A DNA stretch of 47,020 nt from UBA4582 sp964228885 (lineage in GTDB: Bacteria > Pseudomonadota > Gammaproteobacteria > Pseudomonadales > Azotimanducaceae), in assembly GCA_964228885.1 (NCBI GenBank), contig CAXRCG010000209.1, forward strand, positions 1 to 47,020, read 5' to 3'. How positions within the stretch are numbered: position 1 is the first letter of the stretch; each line of letters opens with the position of its first letter. Under the pieces are notes generated by a model. That model was not told the origin of the DNA. It did no database searches and saw only the letters and a list, made by a program, of their open reading frames with translations. A program made the translations under genes and the position numbers. This document shows positions 16,736 through 26,113 of the stretch, piece by piece.

Positions 16736-17566
16736 TCAGGCTAGCAGCTTTGCCGGCGTCAGATTGTAGTCGTTGATCATATCGACTGCATAAGTGATCA
16801 TCCCAGTAATCTCCTTTGAGTCCCCGTGTACGAGTCTCAGGCAAGCCTCTGCCATATGCTCGACAGGTGTAATGCTTTCTTCAGGCGTGTCGTCAGTAAT
16901 CAACTTGTGATGAACGACGCCCGGCGTTGCTACGAGACCTGGGGAAATCACATTAACTGATATGCCGTCTTCATAGACCTCTGATGCCAAGCCCGTTGTA
17001 AACCTTTCCAGTGCAGCCTTACACATTCCATAGACTGTGCCGCCTCTCCCGCCCAGATCCTTGGAAGGGTGTATTGCCGCGTGTGAAGATATGTTGAGAA
17101 TGCGTCCTGAACCCTTCCTTTTCATCGAAGGGAGAATCAACTGTGCGAGGTGAAATGGCGCATAAACCTGAACGTTCAGCATCAGGTCGTAATGTTTTTG
17201 TTTGAAACTCTCAACCGAGTTGAAATAGGTCACTGCCGCGTTGTTGACCATAATATCAATCGGACCAAAAACCTGTTCTGTCTCCTTGACGAGATTAACG
17301 CGATGCTCCTCAATGGCAAGATCACACCTGATAGCGTGCGCTTCTCCACCGGCAGCAAGAATTTTAGCGACGACACCGTTGATACTGCCACCAAGCGCAT
17401 GGTCGCCCTCTTCCACCGTTCTGGCTGACACGACAACTCTGGCGCCCTCCATGGCATATCGAAATGCAATCGCTTCGCCAATTCCACGACTAGCGCCAGT
17501 GACTACAGCCACCTGCCCCGCTAGTTTTCCATTTTTATTTATTGTCGCACTCATCGCGTTTTCCAT
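16736..17566 (-). CDS. Short-chain dehydrogenase/reductase
   Basis: The 276-residue SDR has TGASRGIG (23-30), NNA (108-110), and the catalytic Ser161, Tyr179 and Lys183. VSARTVEEG after strand two suggests NADP(H), since the acidic residue is replaced by Ser/Arg. A longer loop around residues 52-65 and the ending MINDYNLTP resemble a group of uncharacterised oxidoreductases. A second ATG at 17554 has GGAAAA in front of it and may be the true start. It is convergent with metA, its stop being only six bases from metA's. Confidence 0.88.
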   Translation of the reverse strand: MENAMSATINKNGKLAGQVAVVTGASRGIGEAIAFRYAMEGARVVVSARTVEEGDHALGGSINGVVAKILAAGGEAHAIRCDLAIEEHRVNLVKETEQVFGPIDIMVNNAAVTYFNSVESFKQKHYDLMLNVQVYAPFHLAQLILPSMKRKGSGRILNISSHAAIHPSKDLGGRGGTVYGMCKAALERFTTGLASEVYEDGISVNVISPGLVATPGVVHHKLITDDTPEESITPVEHMAEACLRLVHGDSKEITGMITYAVDMINDYNLTPAKLLA

Positions 17567-18125
17567 TATTAAAGATTGAATATATGAAACTTGATTTTCG
17601 TGAAGCTAACAGGAATTTCTAGCGGAGGCAAAAGCGCGTTGTTCCAAATTCATGACCGAATACCCGATCTGAAACACCCAATGCCGTTAAGGAAATTGGA
17701 TCCTGCAACACGTGATAGAGCAATCTGCGAAACCGAAGCTGCACACCTCAGAGGTGCTCATGCTCATCGATAGCATTTAAAAACAAAACGGTTTGCGTAG
17801 CGATGTCGACCACTCATGTCGCTCGCAGATAAAATTCTAATGATGGAAAAAGACGGGTACAAACTTCAGAGAGTTAGAGCAACGGTAAACGTCTGAATGT
17901 CATCAGACCGGCCGTGCTTTTTGAAAAACTAAAGTCCTTACTTCGATACAGTCTTGCAGCATTTAAAACATCCATTACAAATGCAGGATTCTTACCCGTT
18001 TACTTATGGGTGATTGCTTAATCAACAACATCGCTGTCATCCAACAATCCCAGCATGGTCTCGCTCGCAATTGCCGAAAGAAATGAATAGCATGATCCTG
18101 ATATTTTTCTGCAAAAGAGATTTCC
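17567..18125. other. 559-base gap before the S1/P1 nuclease gene
   Basis: I see no recognisable gene, RNA or repeat. There are only short open stretches, the longest being a TTG-started 60-codon frame at 17591-17773 without a ribosome site or family resemblance. Promoters for the flanking divergent genes must lie here, but none stands out. Confidence 0.5.
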
Positions 18126-19001
18126 ATGCATCAAATCGCTTTAAAAAAGGGTTGCCTAATATTCCTTAGTGCAGTCCTGCTCATTCTTTCACCCGTCGAT
18201 AAAGCTTTTGCCTGGAGCGCAGATGGTCATCGCCTTATTTGTGCTATGGCTGAAGCTAAATTAACGCTGGAAGCAAAAGCAATGTTGTCCGAGACGCTAC
18301 GAATGGGAGAGTTCTTGGACAATAATGCCGATGAAGATTTTGCTGAAGCGTGCTTGTGGCCCGACAAAGCCAGACACACGACCCACAAAGGCAGTTATGA
18401 AGAGCACTTTATTAATGTGCCTAGGTCCGCAGACACTGTGGACTTAGCCCGTGACTGCGAAGCTCTCAATTGTGTCGCTACAGCTATTCAAAAAAATCTC
18501 GTCTACTTATCTAGAGACGCACAGGGAACGCGTGAAAAAGCGCGTAAAGCTGCTGCGTTGCGTTTCCTTGCGCATTTTGTCGGGGATCTGCATCAGCCCC
18601 TGCACGTAGGCAACGGCGAAGACTGGGGCGGCAATAAAATCAAAGTGAATTGGTATGGTAAGAAAGCGAATCTACATGGCATATGGGACTATGAGATTCT
18701 GACGAAAGCCGGGATAACTTATCCTGACAGTCTCGAGTACCTACAAAAAATAGTGCCTGAAGACAACGAAAGCAACATGCTGGCTTGGATTCGTACTTCG
18801 TTTCATTTGGCGCGCAATATCGCCTACAAAGATACCGAGGGTGATCTAATAGTAAGCGGTGATACCTTAGGTGATACTTACTTTTTAAGGGCGAAGCCGA
18901 TTGTTATTTCACAAATCAGCTTGGCTTCCCGTAGGTTAGCTTATTTATTAAACGAGTTGGCGGCCGGCACTTTAGATACAAATATTATGATCGTGCAATA
19001 A
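18126..19001 (+). CDS. Secreted S1/P1-family nuclease
   Basis: The 291-residue precursor has a signal peptide ending at AFA, giving a mature N-terminus at Trp30. This fits the family, where the mature N-terminal Trp is itself a zinc ligand. Further ligands and motifs are His35 (WSADGH), Asp80 (WPDKAR), His94, HFVGDLHQPLH (150-160) with Asp154, and NLHGIWD with His184 and Asp188. These trinuclear zinc enzymes cut single-stranded DNA and RNA to 5'-nucleotides outside the cytoplasm. It is convergent with a nucleotide-transporter-like MFS gene. Confidence 0.93.
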   Translation: MHQIALKKGCLIFLSAVLLILSPVDKAFAWSADGHRLICAMAEAKLTLEAKAMLSETLRMGEFLDNNADEDFAEACLWPDKARHTTHKGSYEEHFINVPRSADTVDLARDCEALNCVATAIQKNLVYLSRDAQGTREKARKAAALRFLAHFVGDLHQPLHVGNGEDWGGNKIKVNWYGKKANLHGIWDYEILTKAGITYPDSLEYLQKIVPEDNESNMLAWIRTSFHLARNIAYKDTEGDLIVSGDTLGDTYFLRAKPIVISQISLASRRLAYLLNELAAGTLDTNIMIVQ

Positions 19002-19008
19002 CGTGTAC

Positions 19009-19037
19009 CAGATAAAAGATTGATCAGTTTTTATCTG
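19009..19037. terminator. Inverted repeat shared by convergent nuclease and MFS genes
   Basis: CAGATAAAA (19009-19017) and TTTTATCTG (19029-19037) are an exact 9-base inverted repeat spanning the MFS stop codon, eight bases after the nuclease stop. The AT-rich stem with T-rich arms could end transcription from both sides, although no separate U-tract follows. Confidence 0.4.
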
Positions 19038-20262
19038 AAACTGACACCTTACTAGCGCGCTCATTTTCGGCCGCTCTTCGGGTTAATGGCAATATTAAGC
19101 TAAGCCAGATAGATGTTGCGACAAACGCTGTGGCTAGGTAGTAGTTACTCATTACAACCCCGAGATTTTGAAAGGCAACAATAACTACCGAGGAAGCGCC
19201 TTTACCTGCGCGGTACCCAAAGACATCAATAATTTCCTTCGCTCGATACCGTTCATCAAAAGACAGTGGTAAGTAGAGTAATTCTTTGGCGGCTCTGAAG
19301 ATTGAATAATCGAATGCCTTGAATAGAAAGAAAGCAACGCCAACAGAGAACACTGAGGGCTCGTAAATAGCAAACGCAATGGCGATGACATGAATCAACG
19401 GCATTAGTATGTGGACCCAGCGAAGCGCAACGAAAGTTAGCAGTAAGGGAGTAATACAAAATTGCAGCAGCAAGACACTGGCATTGAGCGTGCCAAAAAA
19501 CCTTCCTTGAAACTCAGTTTCTTCATCCGGACGACCATCAAACTCATTTGATAGCAGACCCTGGAATCTGTAGTCCAAGACAGCAGAGATAACTTGCGAA
19601 ACTAGCACGATTGAAAGCAAATATAATAACATCGGGTTATCTTTAAATAATTCCCATCCCATTTTGCCGCGATTCTTTGATGCTTCCACCTGGGCAGGTT
19701 CACCAAATCGACGATAGGCATAGTTGGATAACGCCGCTGCAGGCAAGCACGTGAAAGCGGCAACTAGCACCATGTTTTCAGTACCGTAACTACCTGCACT
19801 CATACCAACCATCATGCCACCGATAGCGCCGCCGAGTCCTGCGATCCCGGTGATTGGGCCATTGACTTTCCTCGCGGTAGTAGGCGTCAGCGATGAGTTG
19901 ATGTAGCTCCAGTACTGCTCAATTAGCAGCACAATGTAGAACTCTTTGAGCAAGTAAAGTGGCACCGTGATCCAATCAACACCCGTGAGCAGGACCAGGT
20001 AGCAGCTCAAAATAAGTAAACCTGAACCTAGAGAAGTCACCAGCAGTGTTCCCTGTGGTCCCAGATGATTCAGTATCCTGCTATAGATCCATACGCCAAC
20101 GAACACAACTGCTGGCATCGCGGCCATCACTAGAGGCAAATTCTCTGCCCCATAAGCTGTTTTAAACAACACAGTCGCCGCAGAACGAATAAACTCGTAG
20201 CCAATGAGCGTAAACATAGCCGAAGCCGCCATTATCGCCGCCACCTGATATTCTCTTACCAT
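19024..20262 (-). CDS. MFS transporter of the NTP/NDP-exchanger (Tlc-like) type
   Basis: The 412-residue protein has about 12 hydrophobic segments and no signal peptide. The pattern QYWSYINSSLTPTTARKVNG (about 115-135) followed by a glycine-rich segment, and later FKAFDYSIFRAAKELLYLPL then AKEIIDVFGYRAGKGASS, are features of the ATP/ADP-translocase-like branch of transporters, known best from intracellular bacteria but also present in free-living ones. The substrate could be nucleotides or something else. It lies tail to tail with a secreted nuclease that would generate nucleotides. Confidence 0.75.
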   Translation of the reverse strand: MVREYQVAAIMAASAMFTLIGYEFIRSAATVLFKTAYGAENLPLVMAAMPAVVFVGVWIYSRILNHLGPQGTLLVTSLGSGLLILSCYLVLLTGVDWITVPLYLLKEFYIVLLIEQYWSYINSSLTPTTARKVNGPITGIAGLGGAIGGMMVGMSAGSYGTENMVLVAAFTCLPAAALSNYAYRRFGEPAQVEASKNRGKMGWELFKDNPMLLYLLSIVLVSQVISAVLDYRFQGLLSNEFDGRPDEETEFQGRFFGTLNASVLLLQFCITPLLLTFVALRWVHILMPLIHVIAIAFAIYEPSVFSVGVAFFLFKAFDYSIFRAAKELLYLPLSFDERYRAKEIIDVFGYRAGKGASSVVIVAFQNLGVVMSNYYLATAFVATSIWLSLILPLTRRAAENERASKVSVSDKN

Positions 20263-20796
20263 TACTTCTGACTACCTCTGAACATTAAATCAGCTCTAGC
20301 TCGTCTTCCCATTAAAGCACCAAAACCTCGCTTGCCGGACCGTTCATTCCAAAATCACAATCATTCGTTGCATCGGTAAGTTTCGCACCGAGTTTTATCC
20401 CCCTATCTACCACTGCTTGTCGCAAACGACTGGGCAAGCCTAATCGAATATTGTGTTAATTATCTGTCGGCGTAAATTGCTCGAAGCGCAGAAAAACACC
20501 CGGTCCCAGAACACATGCAACATTGAATTTCACGACAAATTTTTCAACATCCCCAACAGCCTGCAAGTCGGATTTTTCAGCGGGCAAGTCACGGGGTCTG
20601 AAACAAATTGTCGTTGTTAAGCCATCATTCGTCAGATAGTCGTTGCTTATCCAACGGACGGCGGTTGAGTATTCTCATTTCCTACAACAGTTGCAATAGA
20701 GCAGCGTTCGCGTAGTTTCGGGCAACTATTGTATTCCCTATTGACTTCAGTGTCGCAAAGGCTCAGATTGCGATCTTTTTCAGCGGCTCGCACCCC
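20263..20796. other. 534-base gap between the MFS gene and serC
   Basis: This stretch holds the broken minus-strand frame described separately. The rest, about 120 bases before serC, should contain the serC promoter; TTGACT near 20740 could be a -35 element, but no good -10 follows at standard spacing. No RNA gene was seen. Confidence 0.4.
20312..20674 (-). pseudogene. Coding-like frame broken by one in-frame stop, unknown family
   Basis: On the minus strand one frame runs 120 codons from 20674 to a TAA at 20312-20314 with a single internal TAA at 20456-20458. The part before that stop ends in FNVACVLGPGVFLRFEQFTP; the part after it includes DRGIKLGAKLTDATNDC. Both halves read like ordinary protein with normal codon choice, yet neither has a proper start: the upstream in-frame codons run into a TGA at 20675. 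A short ATG-started run (MRILNRRPLDKQ) after AGGAA lies in another frame just upstream, as if a frameshift had also occurred. I do not recognise the family; chance is possible. Confidence 0.35.
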
Positions 20797-21945
20797 ATGA
20801 CAACTCCTCAGGAAAAACCTGCCAACCCAAAATTTTCATCCGGTCCTACGACGAAGTTCCCCGGGTGGTCTCTCGAGTCGTTAAGCGCTGAAAGTCTTGG
20901 GCGTTCTCACAGAGCTAGCGCGGAAAAAGCAAAACTCAACAAGGTGATCACCGATAGCAAATCGCTATTGGGTATTCCGGAAGATTATGTTGTTGGCATA
21001 GTACCAGGATCTGACACCGGTGCATTCGAATTGGCAATGTGGAACCTTTTGGGAGAGCGCGCCGTCGAAATCCTGAGCTGGGAGAGTTTTGGCGAAGGTT
21101 GGCTCTCAGACATCAAAAATCAATTGGGCCTGAAAAACATCACGAGCTTTGCCGCTGATTACGGACAGCTGCCAGACCTCGCTAACGTTAATTGTAATAA
21201 CGATGTCGTTTTCACTTGGAACGGCACAACTTCCGGGGTTAGGGTGCCTAATGGCGATTGGATTGCTGATGACCGGCAGGGATTGACCTTGTGTGATGCC
21301 ACTTCTGCGGTTTTCGCGATGGAGATGCCGTGGCAGAAACTTGATGTGACAACCTGGTCTTGGCAGAAGGTGCTGGGCGGAGAAGGTGGACACGGCATGA
21401 TTGCCCTCTCGCCCAGGGCTGTCAAAAGGTTGGAAACTTACACACCTGCTTGGCCGCTGCCAAAAATATTCAGGCTGACCAAAGCTGGCAAGCTCATTGA
21501 CGGCATTTTTAAAGGTGCGACAATCAACACCCCATCAATGCTGGCGGTTGAAGATCAGCTTGCCGCGCTTGTCTGGGCAGATACTATCGGTGGGCTAGGT
21601 AGCCTTATCGATCGGAGCCAAAAAAATCTGGCTGTCATTGAGCAGTTTGTAGAAAACTCAGACTGGCTGGCATTTTTGTGTGAAGAACCGACACTCCGAT
21701 CTACAACTTCGATTTGCCTGAAAATAGAGGATCCTTGGTTTACAAATGCAACAGACGATGAGCAGCGAAATGTAGTAAAACAAATGGGCGATCTTTTGGA
21801 GGCGGAAAATGTTGCCTATGATATCGGTGGCTATCGCGATGCTCCTCCCGGATTGCGAATATGGGGCGGCGCTACCGTGGAGACCGCTGACCTTCGGGCA
21901 CTGATGCCCTGGCTTGACTGGGCCTATGCTTCTGTCAAAGGCTAA
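20797..21945 (+). CDS. serC: Phosphoserine aminotransferase, alphaproteobacterial/Methanosarcina type
   Basis: The 382-residue PLP enzyme converts 3-phosphohydroxypyruvate and glutamate to phosphoserine and 2-oxoglutarate. The sequence fits the divergent long SerC class rather than the E. coli class: NPKFSSGPTTKFPGW at the start, then SWESFGEGW, FTWNGTTSGVRVP, CDATSAVFAM and WSWQKVLGGEGGHGM with the Schiff-base Lys191. This class is most common in Alphaproteobacteria. thrH in the same window could carry out the next step. The ribosome site before ATG 20797 is poor. Confidence 0.92.
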   Translation: MTTPQEKPANPKFSSGPTTKFPGWSLESLSAESLGRSHRASAEKAKLNKVITDSKSLLGIPEDYVVGIVPGSDTGAFELAMWNLLGERAVEILSWESFGEGWLSDIKNQLGLKNITSFAADYGQLPDLANVNCNNDVVFTWNGTTSGVRVPNGDWIADDRQGLTLCDATSAVFAMEMPWQKLDVTTWSWQKVLGGEGGHGMIALSPRAVKRLETYTPAWPLPKIFRLTKAGKLIDGIFKGATINTPSMLAVEDQLAALVWADTIGGLGSLIDRSQKNLAVIEQFVENSDWLAFLCEEPTLRSTTSICLKIEDPWFTNATDDEQRNVVKQMGDLLEAENVAYDIGGYRDAPPGLRIWGGATVETADLRALMPWLDWAYASVKG

Positions 21946-22016
21946 TCATACTCGCACTTTTGCCTGTGAATGATCAGATCTTAAAAAGGTTCAGTATTTA
22001 GCGTCAAATAGAAGAA

Positions 22017-22838
22017 ATGGAAGAAGATATACAAGCAGTACAGAGGGCCGCTGAGATCGCCAGTGAATTTGTGGTGGCGTACGGTTTCCAGTTTGTTGGC
22101 GCACTGATCATTCTGTTTATCGGGTGGAAAGTTGCTAATTGGCTGAGTAATCTAGTCCTCACTCTTTGCACTTCCCGCAATCTCGATATTACCTTGGCAA
22201 AATTCTTTGCCAGCATTACCAAAATTACCGTGCTTGTTTTTGTTGGCATCATAGCCCTTGGCAAGTTTGGTATCACCATTACACCTTTCATCGCAGCTCT
22301 CGGCGCTCTGGTGTTTGGCAGCACAATTGCATTACAAGGGCCCATTGGTAACTATGGTGCCGGTCTGACAATCATTCTGACAAGGGCATTTGTTGTTGGA
22401 AACACGATTCGGGTTCAGGGTGTTGTAGGCATTGTGAGGGAAATTAGACTTGCTCACACTCAGATTGTTAATGAAGATGGCGAAGTCATTACAATCCCTA
22501 ATAACAGCGTTATCGGCGAGGTACTGGTCAATTCATTCTCCAATCTCATTGTTGAAAAAGAAATCGGTATCCACTACCACGGTAATCCAGAGATCGCTAT
22601 TGAAGTGATTCTCTCAGCGATAGGCTCTGTCGAAGATGTAACGAGCAATCCGAAACCGCAGGTGGGCATTGACCGATTTGAAAATCACTCAGCGAGAATC
22701 GGTATTCGCTATTGGGTACCCACCGAAATCTACTTTGAAACAATGTACGCGACTAATCTCCAGATATTTAACGCACTCAAAACAAACGGGATTGAAGTTG
22801 CTTCACCCAAACAACTGGTTGAACTCTCACATACTTAA
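22017..22838 (+). CDS. Small mechanosensitive channel, MscS family
   Basis: The 273-residue protein has the basic MscS plan: three transmembrane segments (about 25-45, 65-85, 90-115), the glycine/alanine-rich pore helix AALGALVFGSTIALQGPIGNYGAG, then the beta domain (GNTIRVQGVVGIVREIRLAHT and VITIPNNSVIG) and an alpha/beta C-terminal domain. Such inner-membrane channels release solutes on hypo-osmotic shock. It stands alone after serC. Confidence 0.93.
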   Translation: MEEDIQAVQRAAEIASEFVVAYGFQFVGALIILFIGWKVANWLSNLVLTLCTSRNLDITLAKFFASITKITVLVFVGIIALGKFGITITPFIAALGALVFGSTIALQGPIGNYGAGLTIILTRAFVVGNTIRVQGVVGIVREIRLAHTQIVNEDGEVITIPNNSVIGEVLVNSFSNLIVEKEIGIHYHGNPEIAIEVILSAIGSVEDVTSNPKPQVGIDRFENHSARIGIRYWVPTEIYFETMYATNLQIFNALKTNGIEVASPKQLVELSHT

Positions 22839-22977
22839 GTCCGGAGCAGCGAATAAAGCTCAGTTTGTCTGTTGCTGGTCAGATAATCGCTGATTTCCGC
22901 ATACAAAACTCGCCGCGTCTCGAGTTGAGCCACCCGCACGCTTTGACAAAGCGTCTCCGCTTCTTACACCGTTTTAC

Positions 22978-24057
22978 ATGAAGGGTACGCGAACGCTTTC
23001 GTACAGTGGATCAAATACATACAATATGATCAAACAGCGCACTCTTTGGTCCCATTTCGTTATGAATCTATTTTACAGGCAAATTGTCCGGTTACTTAAC
23101 CTTACCGTTTTTTGCTTAATGGCAACAGCTGCAAGCAGCGCAGAACCCTACATGCCAGAAACACATTTCCTAATACCGGCGGGCCCCGGAGGTGGCTGGG
23201 ATGGTACCGCGCGAGGTTTTGGCGATGCCATGAGACGATCAGGCATTGTTGAAAATGTGTCCTTCGAAAACCTATCAGGTGGCGGCGGTGGACGTGCCAT
23301 CGCGCGGTTTATCAAGACGGCAAGAACGCAGCAGAATACGCTGCTCATAAGTTCAACTCCAATGGTCGTAAGATCATTACAGAAGATCTTTCCACAGTCA
23401 TTTCGAGACCTCGTTCCGATCGCTTCTGTGATTGCGGACTATAGTGCTTTTGTTGTCGCTTCAGATTCCGAGATCAGCAACTTTTTTGATGCCGCTGTGC
23501 TGTTCAAACAAAACCCCAGATCTCTTAAGGTTGCAGGTGGCTCGGTGCGGGGAAGCACCGATCATTTTATTTTTGCTCGCGCAATTGAATTAGCTGGGGG
23601 CAATCCAAGGGAGGTGGTCTACATACCCTACGACGGCGGCGGTAAAGCGATGGCCGGCATTTTAAGTGGTGAGACTCAGGTACTCTCAACCGGTATGAGT
23701 GAGGCCATCGCGATGAGTCGTGCAGGTAAAGTGCGAATTATTGCCATCACTGCGCCAGAGCGCCTGCCCGAGGTGCCGGGGATCCCAACTCTCAGGGAAC
23801 AGGGACATGATCTTGTATTCGCAAATTGGCGCGGTTTTTTTGCTGTTAAGGGTTTACCGGAAGATACCTATACAAGCATGCAAAATACCATAGCAGCTGT
23901 TGTTAAGTCCGAGGAATTCGAACAAGTCAGAGCAAGGAACGGCTGGAGCCGATTTCACCAGTCGGGAGAAGCGTTCTATGGGTTTCTGGAGCAGCAGGAG
24001 GAAGAAATTGGTACCCTGATGAGAAAATTGGGTTTTTTAAAATCGCCCGCCAAATAA
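22978..24057 (+). CDS. tctC: TctC-type substrate-binding protein of a tripartite tricarboxylate transporter
   Basis: This is the periplasmic binding protein of a TctCBA carrier. After a hydrophobic signal segment (about residues 40-55 of the 359-residue frame, ending near SSAEP) comes LIPAGPGGGWDGTARG, the carboxylate-binding start of the mature protein, then GGSVRGSTDHF and IPYDGGGKAMAGILSGE. The annotated ATG gives a long N-terminal tail; the ATG at 23062 would give a normal signal peptide and may be the true start. The family binds citrate, other di/tricarboxylates or aromatic acids; the ligand is not evident. tctB and tctA follow. Confidence 0.9.
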   Translation: MKGTRTLSYSGSNTYNMIKQRTLWSHFVMNLFYRQIVRLLNLTVFCLMATAASSAEPYMPETHFLIPAGPGGGWDGTARGFGDAMRRSGIVENVSFENLSGGGGGRAIARFIKTARTQQNTLLISSTPMVVRSLQKIFPQSFRDLVPIASVIADYSAFVVASDSEISNFFDAAVLFKQNPRSLKVAGGSVRGSTDHFIFARAIELAGGNPREVVYIPYDGGGKAMAGILSGETQVLSTGMSEAIAMSRAGKVRIIAITAPERLPEVPGIPTLREQGHDLVFANWRGFFAVKGLPEDTYTSMQNTIAAVVKSEEFEQVRARNGWSRFHQSGEAFYGFLEQQEEEIGTLMRKLGFLKSPAK

Positions 24058-24090
24058 TGATATTAGACTTTAATAAATATTGGTAAATGA

Positions 24091-24600
24091 TTGATTAATA
24101 ACATATATTCAAAGTCAGCAAGCTTATCCCTGTTAACCATAGCAATTGGTTATGGTGTTTTTGCCCAAGAGATACCGCTAGACTTCTGGTCGCTGGAAGC
24201 GCCAATAAATGCCCGCACACTGCCCTATCTATTAACAATCACCGGCACGATACTCGCATTTGTGCTTTCAGTCTTGTCGTTTCTTCCGCGTAGCGCCAGC
24301 GTGCAAGAGGAAAGCATTCCATCCCCACAAGGCAGTGATTGGTATTCATTATGTTTAATGCTGGTTTTGATGGCCACCTTCGCCATCTCGATCGAGTTAA
24401 TTGGGTTTGTGTTAAGCAGTGTATTGCTCCTCATATTTGGATTTGTGCTCCTAGGTAGCAGATCTCCTAGCAAAATATTGTTGATTGCCGTACCACTTGT
24501 ACTGTTTATTTGGCTATTACTCGATGCACTGGGCATTTATCTGGCGGAGGGCACCATATTCCTAACAACGCTGGAAATTAGAGATTTGAACAGTGTTTGA
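24091..24600 (+). CDS. tctB: TctB-type small membrane subunit
   Basis: The 169-residue protein has four hydrophobic segments and sits between tctC and tctA, as TctB does. The RTLPYLLTITGTILAFVLS region is typical of the poorly conserved family. It starts at TTG 24091; the nearby ATG at 24087 is out of frame and hits a stop at once. The tctA GTG lies inside its final codons. Confidence 0.85.
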   Translation: MINNIYSKSASLSLLTIAIGYGVFAQEIPLDFWSLEAPINARTLPYLLTITGTILAFVLSVLSFLPRSASVQEESIPSPQGSDWYSLCLMLVLMATFAISIELIGFVLSSVLLLIFGFVLLGSRSPSKILLIAVPLVLFIWLLLDALGIYLAEGTIFLTTLEIRDLNSV

Positions 24601-26113
24601 CGGCATTCTACTGGGTCTACAGACAGTTCTGACACTTAACAGCCTGATGCTCGTATTCGCCGGTTGTGCGGCTGGCACAATCATTGGCATGCTACCCGGA
24701 CTAGGCCCTATCTCAGCAATCGCGCTGATGATTCCTGTGACCTATGGTTTTGACCCTACCAACGGCATGATTTTGTTAGCCGGCGTCTACTACGGCGCGA
24801 TTTTCGGCGGTTCAACCTCTTCTATTCTCATTAACGCGCCAGGTGTGGCAGGCACCGTTGCCACAACCTTTGATGGATATCCTCTTGCTCAACAGGGCAA
24901 AGCGGGAAAAGCACTGGCAACAGCTGCTTACGCCTCTTTCGTGGGCGGCACCATCGCGGCTCTGTTGCTTGTGCTGTTTGCGCCATACATGGCTGACCTG
25001 GCGCTGGGTTTTCAATCACCTGATTACTTCGCACTGATGCTACTCGGCTTATGCCTTGTCACGGCATTTGCCTCCCCGGGACAACACCTGAAAGCTCTGA
25101 TGATGACTTGTCTGGGTTTGATGCTTTCCACGGTAGGAACGGATCTTACTGCTGGCGTGCAGCGTTTCACGTTTGGTCAGGCTGATTTGATCGACGGCAT
25201 CAGTTTCTTGTTGCTTGCGATGGCGACTTTTGCACTATCTGAGGCCTTGATGATGGTTTTCCGGGGCGTACGAGCGGAAAGCAGCTCGCATACAGCCCCT
25301 AATCTACTCGACCACAATTCGCTATCGCTTGAGCCTGCTGAATTCAAGTCAATCATGCCAACCGTCTCTCGCTCATCGGTGTTGGGATTCTTTATCGGCG
25401 TGCTTCCCGGCGCTGGGGCAACCATTGCCTCCTTTCTTGCGTATGGTACGGAAAAGAATCTGGCTGCCTCTGCGAAAGAAGTTTCCTTTGGTTCCGGTTC
25501 TATTAAAGGGCTCGCAGCACCAGAATCGGCGAACAACGCCGCTTGTACCGGCTCTTTTGTTCCACTGTTAACGCTCGGGATTCCTGGTTCAGGCACAACC
25601 GCCGTGCTGCTTGGCGCGCTTATCGCGTACGGCATTCAACCCGGACCACAACTCTATGTCGATGAACCAAAAATATTTTGGTCGGTAATTGTCTCAATGT
25701 ACTTTGGCAATATCATTCTTCTCGTGTTAAATCTGCCATTGATTCCGTATATCTCGAGACTCTTGCTTGTACCGAAAACCTATCTTGTACCTATTATCAT
25801 TTTCTTTTCGTTGACCGGCGTCTACTTGGTCTCTTTTAACGTGTTTGATCTGTATCTGATGATCTTCCTTGCATTCATCGCGTTAATGCTTCGTCTTGGG
25901 GACTTTCCCCTAGCTCCTTTATTGCTCGGTTTTATTTTAGGTGGGATGCTGGAAGATAACTTAATCCGTGCGGTTACGTTAAATGATGGCCAGTGGCATT
26001 TTTTATGGCAGCGAGGAACAACGCTTACCCTGATGATTTTGTGTTTACTGGCATTGCTTTCCCCTGTGATACCCAAATTGATGAAATACCTGAAAACTGA
26101 CCAACACACTTAG
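24593..26113 (+). CDS. tctA: TctA-type large membrane subunit
   Basis: The 506-residue inner-membrane permease has about 12 membrane segments. Conserved TctA motifs are GTIIGMLPGLGPISAIALMIP (about 28-48), YYGAIFGGSTSSILINAPG and, in the second half, GVLPGAGATIASFLAYG then PLLTLGIPGSGTTAVLLGAL. It carries the substrate in symport with protons or sodium. It starts at GTG 24593, overlapping tctB by eight bases. No tctDE two-component genes are present nearby. Confidence 0.95.
   Translation: MFDGILLGLQTVLTLNSLMLVFAGCAAGTIIGMLPGLGPISAIALMIPVTYGFDPTNGMILLAGVYYGAIFGGSTSSILINAPGVAGTVATTFDGYPLAQQGKAGKALATAAYASFVGGTIAALLLVLFAPYMADLALGFQSPDYFALMLLGLCLVTAFASPGQHLKALMMTCLGLMLSTVGTDLTAGVQRFTFGQADLIDGISFLLLAMATFALSEALMMVFRGVRAESSSHTAPNLLDHNSLSLEPAEFKSIMPTVSRSSVLGFFIGVLPGAGATIASFLAYGTEKNLAASAKEVSFGSGSIKGLAAPESANNAACTGSFVPLLTLGIPGSGTTAVLLGALIAYGIQPGPQLYVDEPKIFWSVIVSMYFGNIILLVLNLPLIPYISRLLLVPKTYLVPIIIFFSLTGVYLVSFNVFDLYLMIFLAFIALMLRLGDFPLAPLLLGFILGGMLEDNLIRAVTLNDGQWHFLWQRGTTLTLMILCLLALLSPVIPKLMKYLKTDQHT

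Noticed and set aside
17591..17773. 60-residue frame in the gap before the S1/P1 nuclease
   Set aside because: TTG start without a ribosome site; no resemblance to a known family.
17860..17920. tRNA-like stretch (GTTAGAGCAACGGTAAACG)
   Set aside because: It resembles a tRNA D-arm in part but has no T-loop GTTCGAATC or acceptor pairing downstream.
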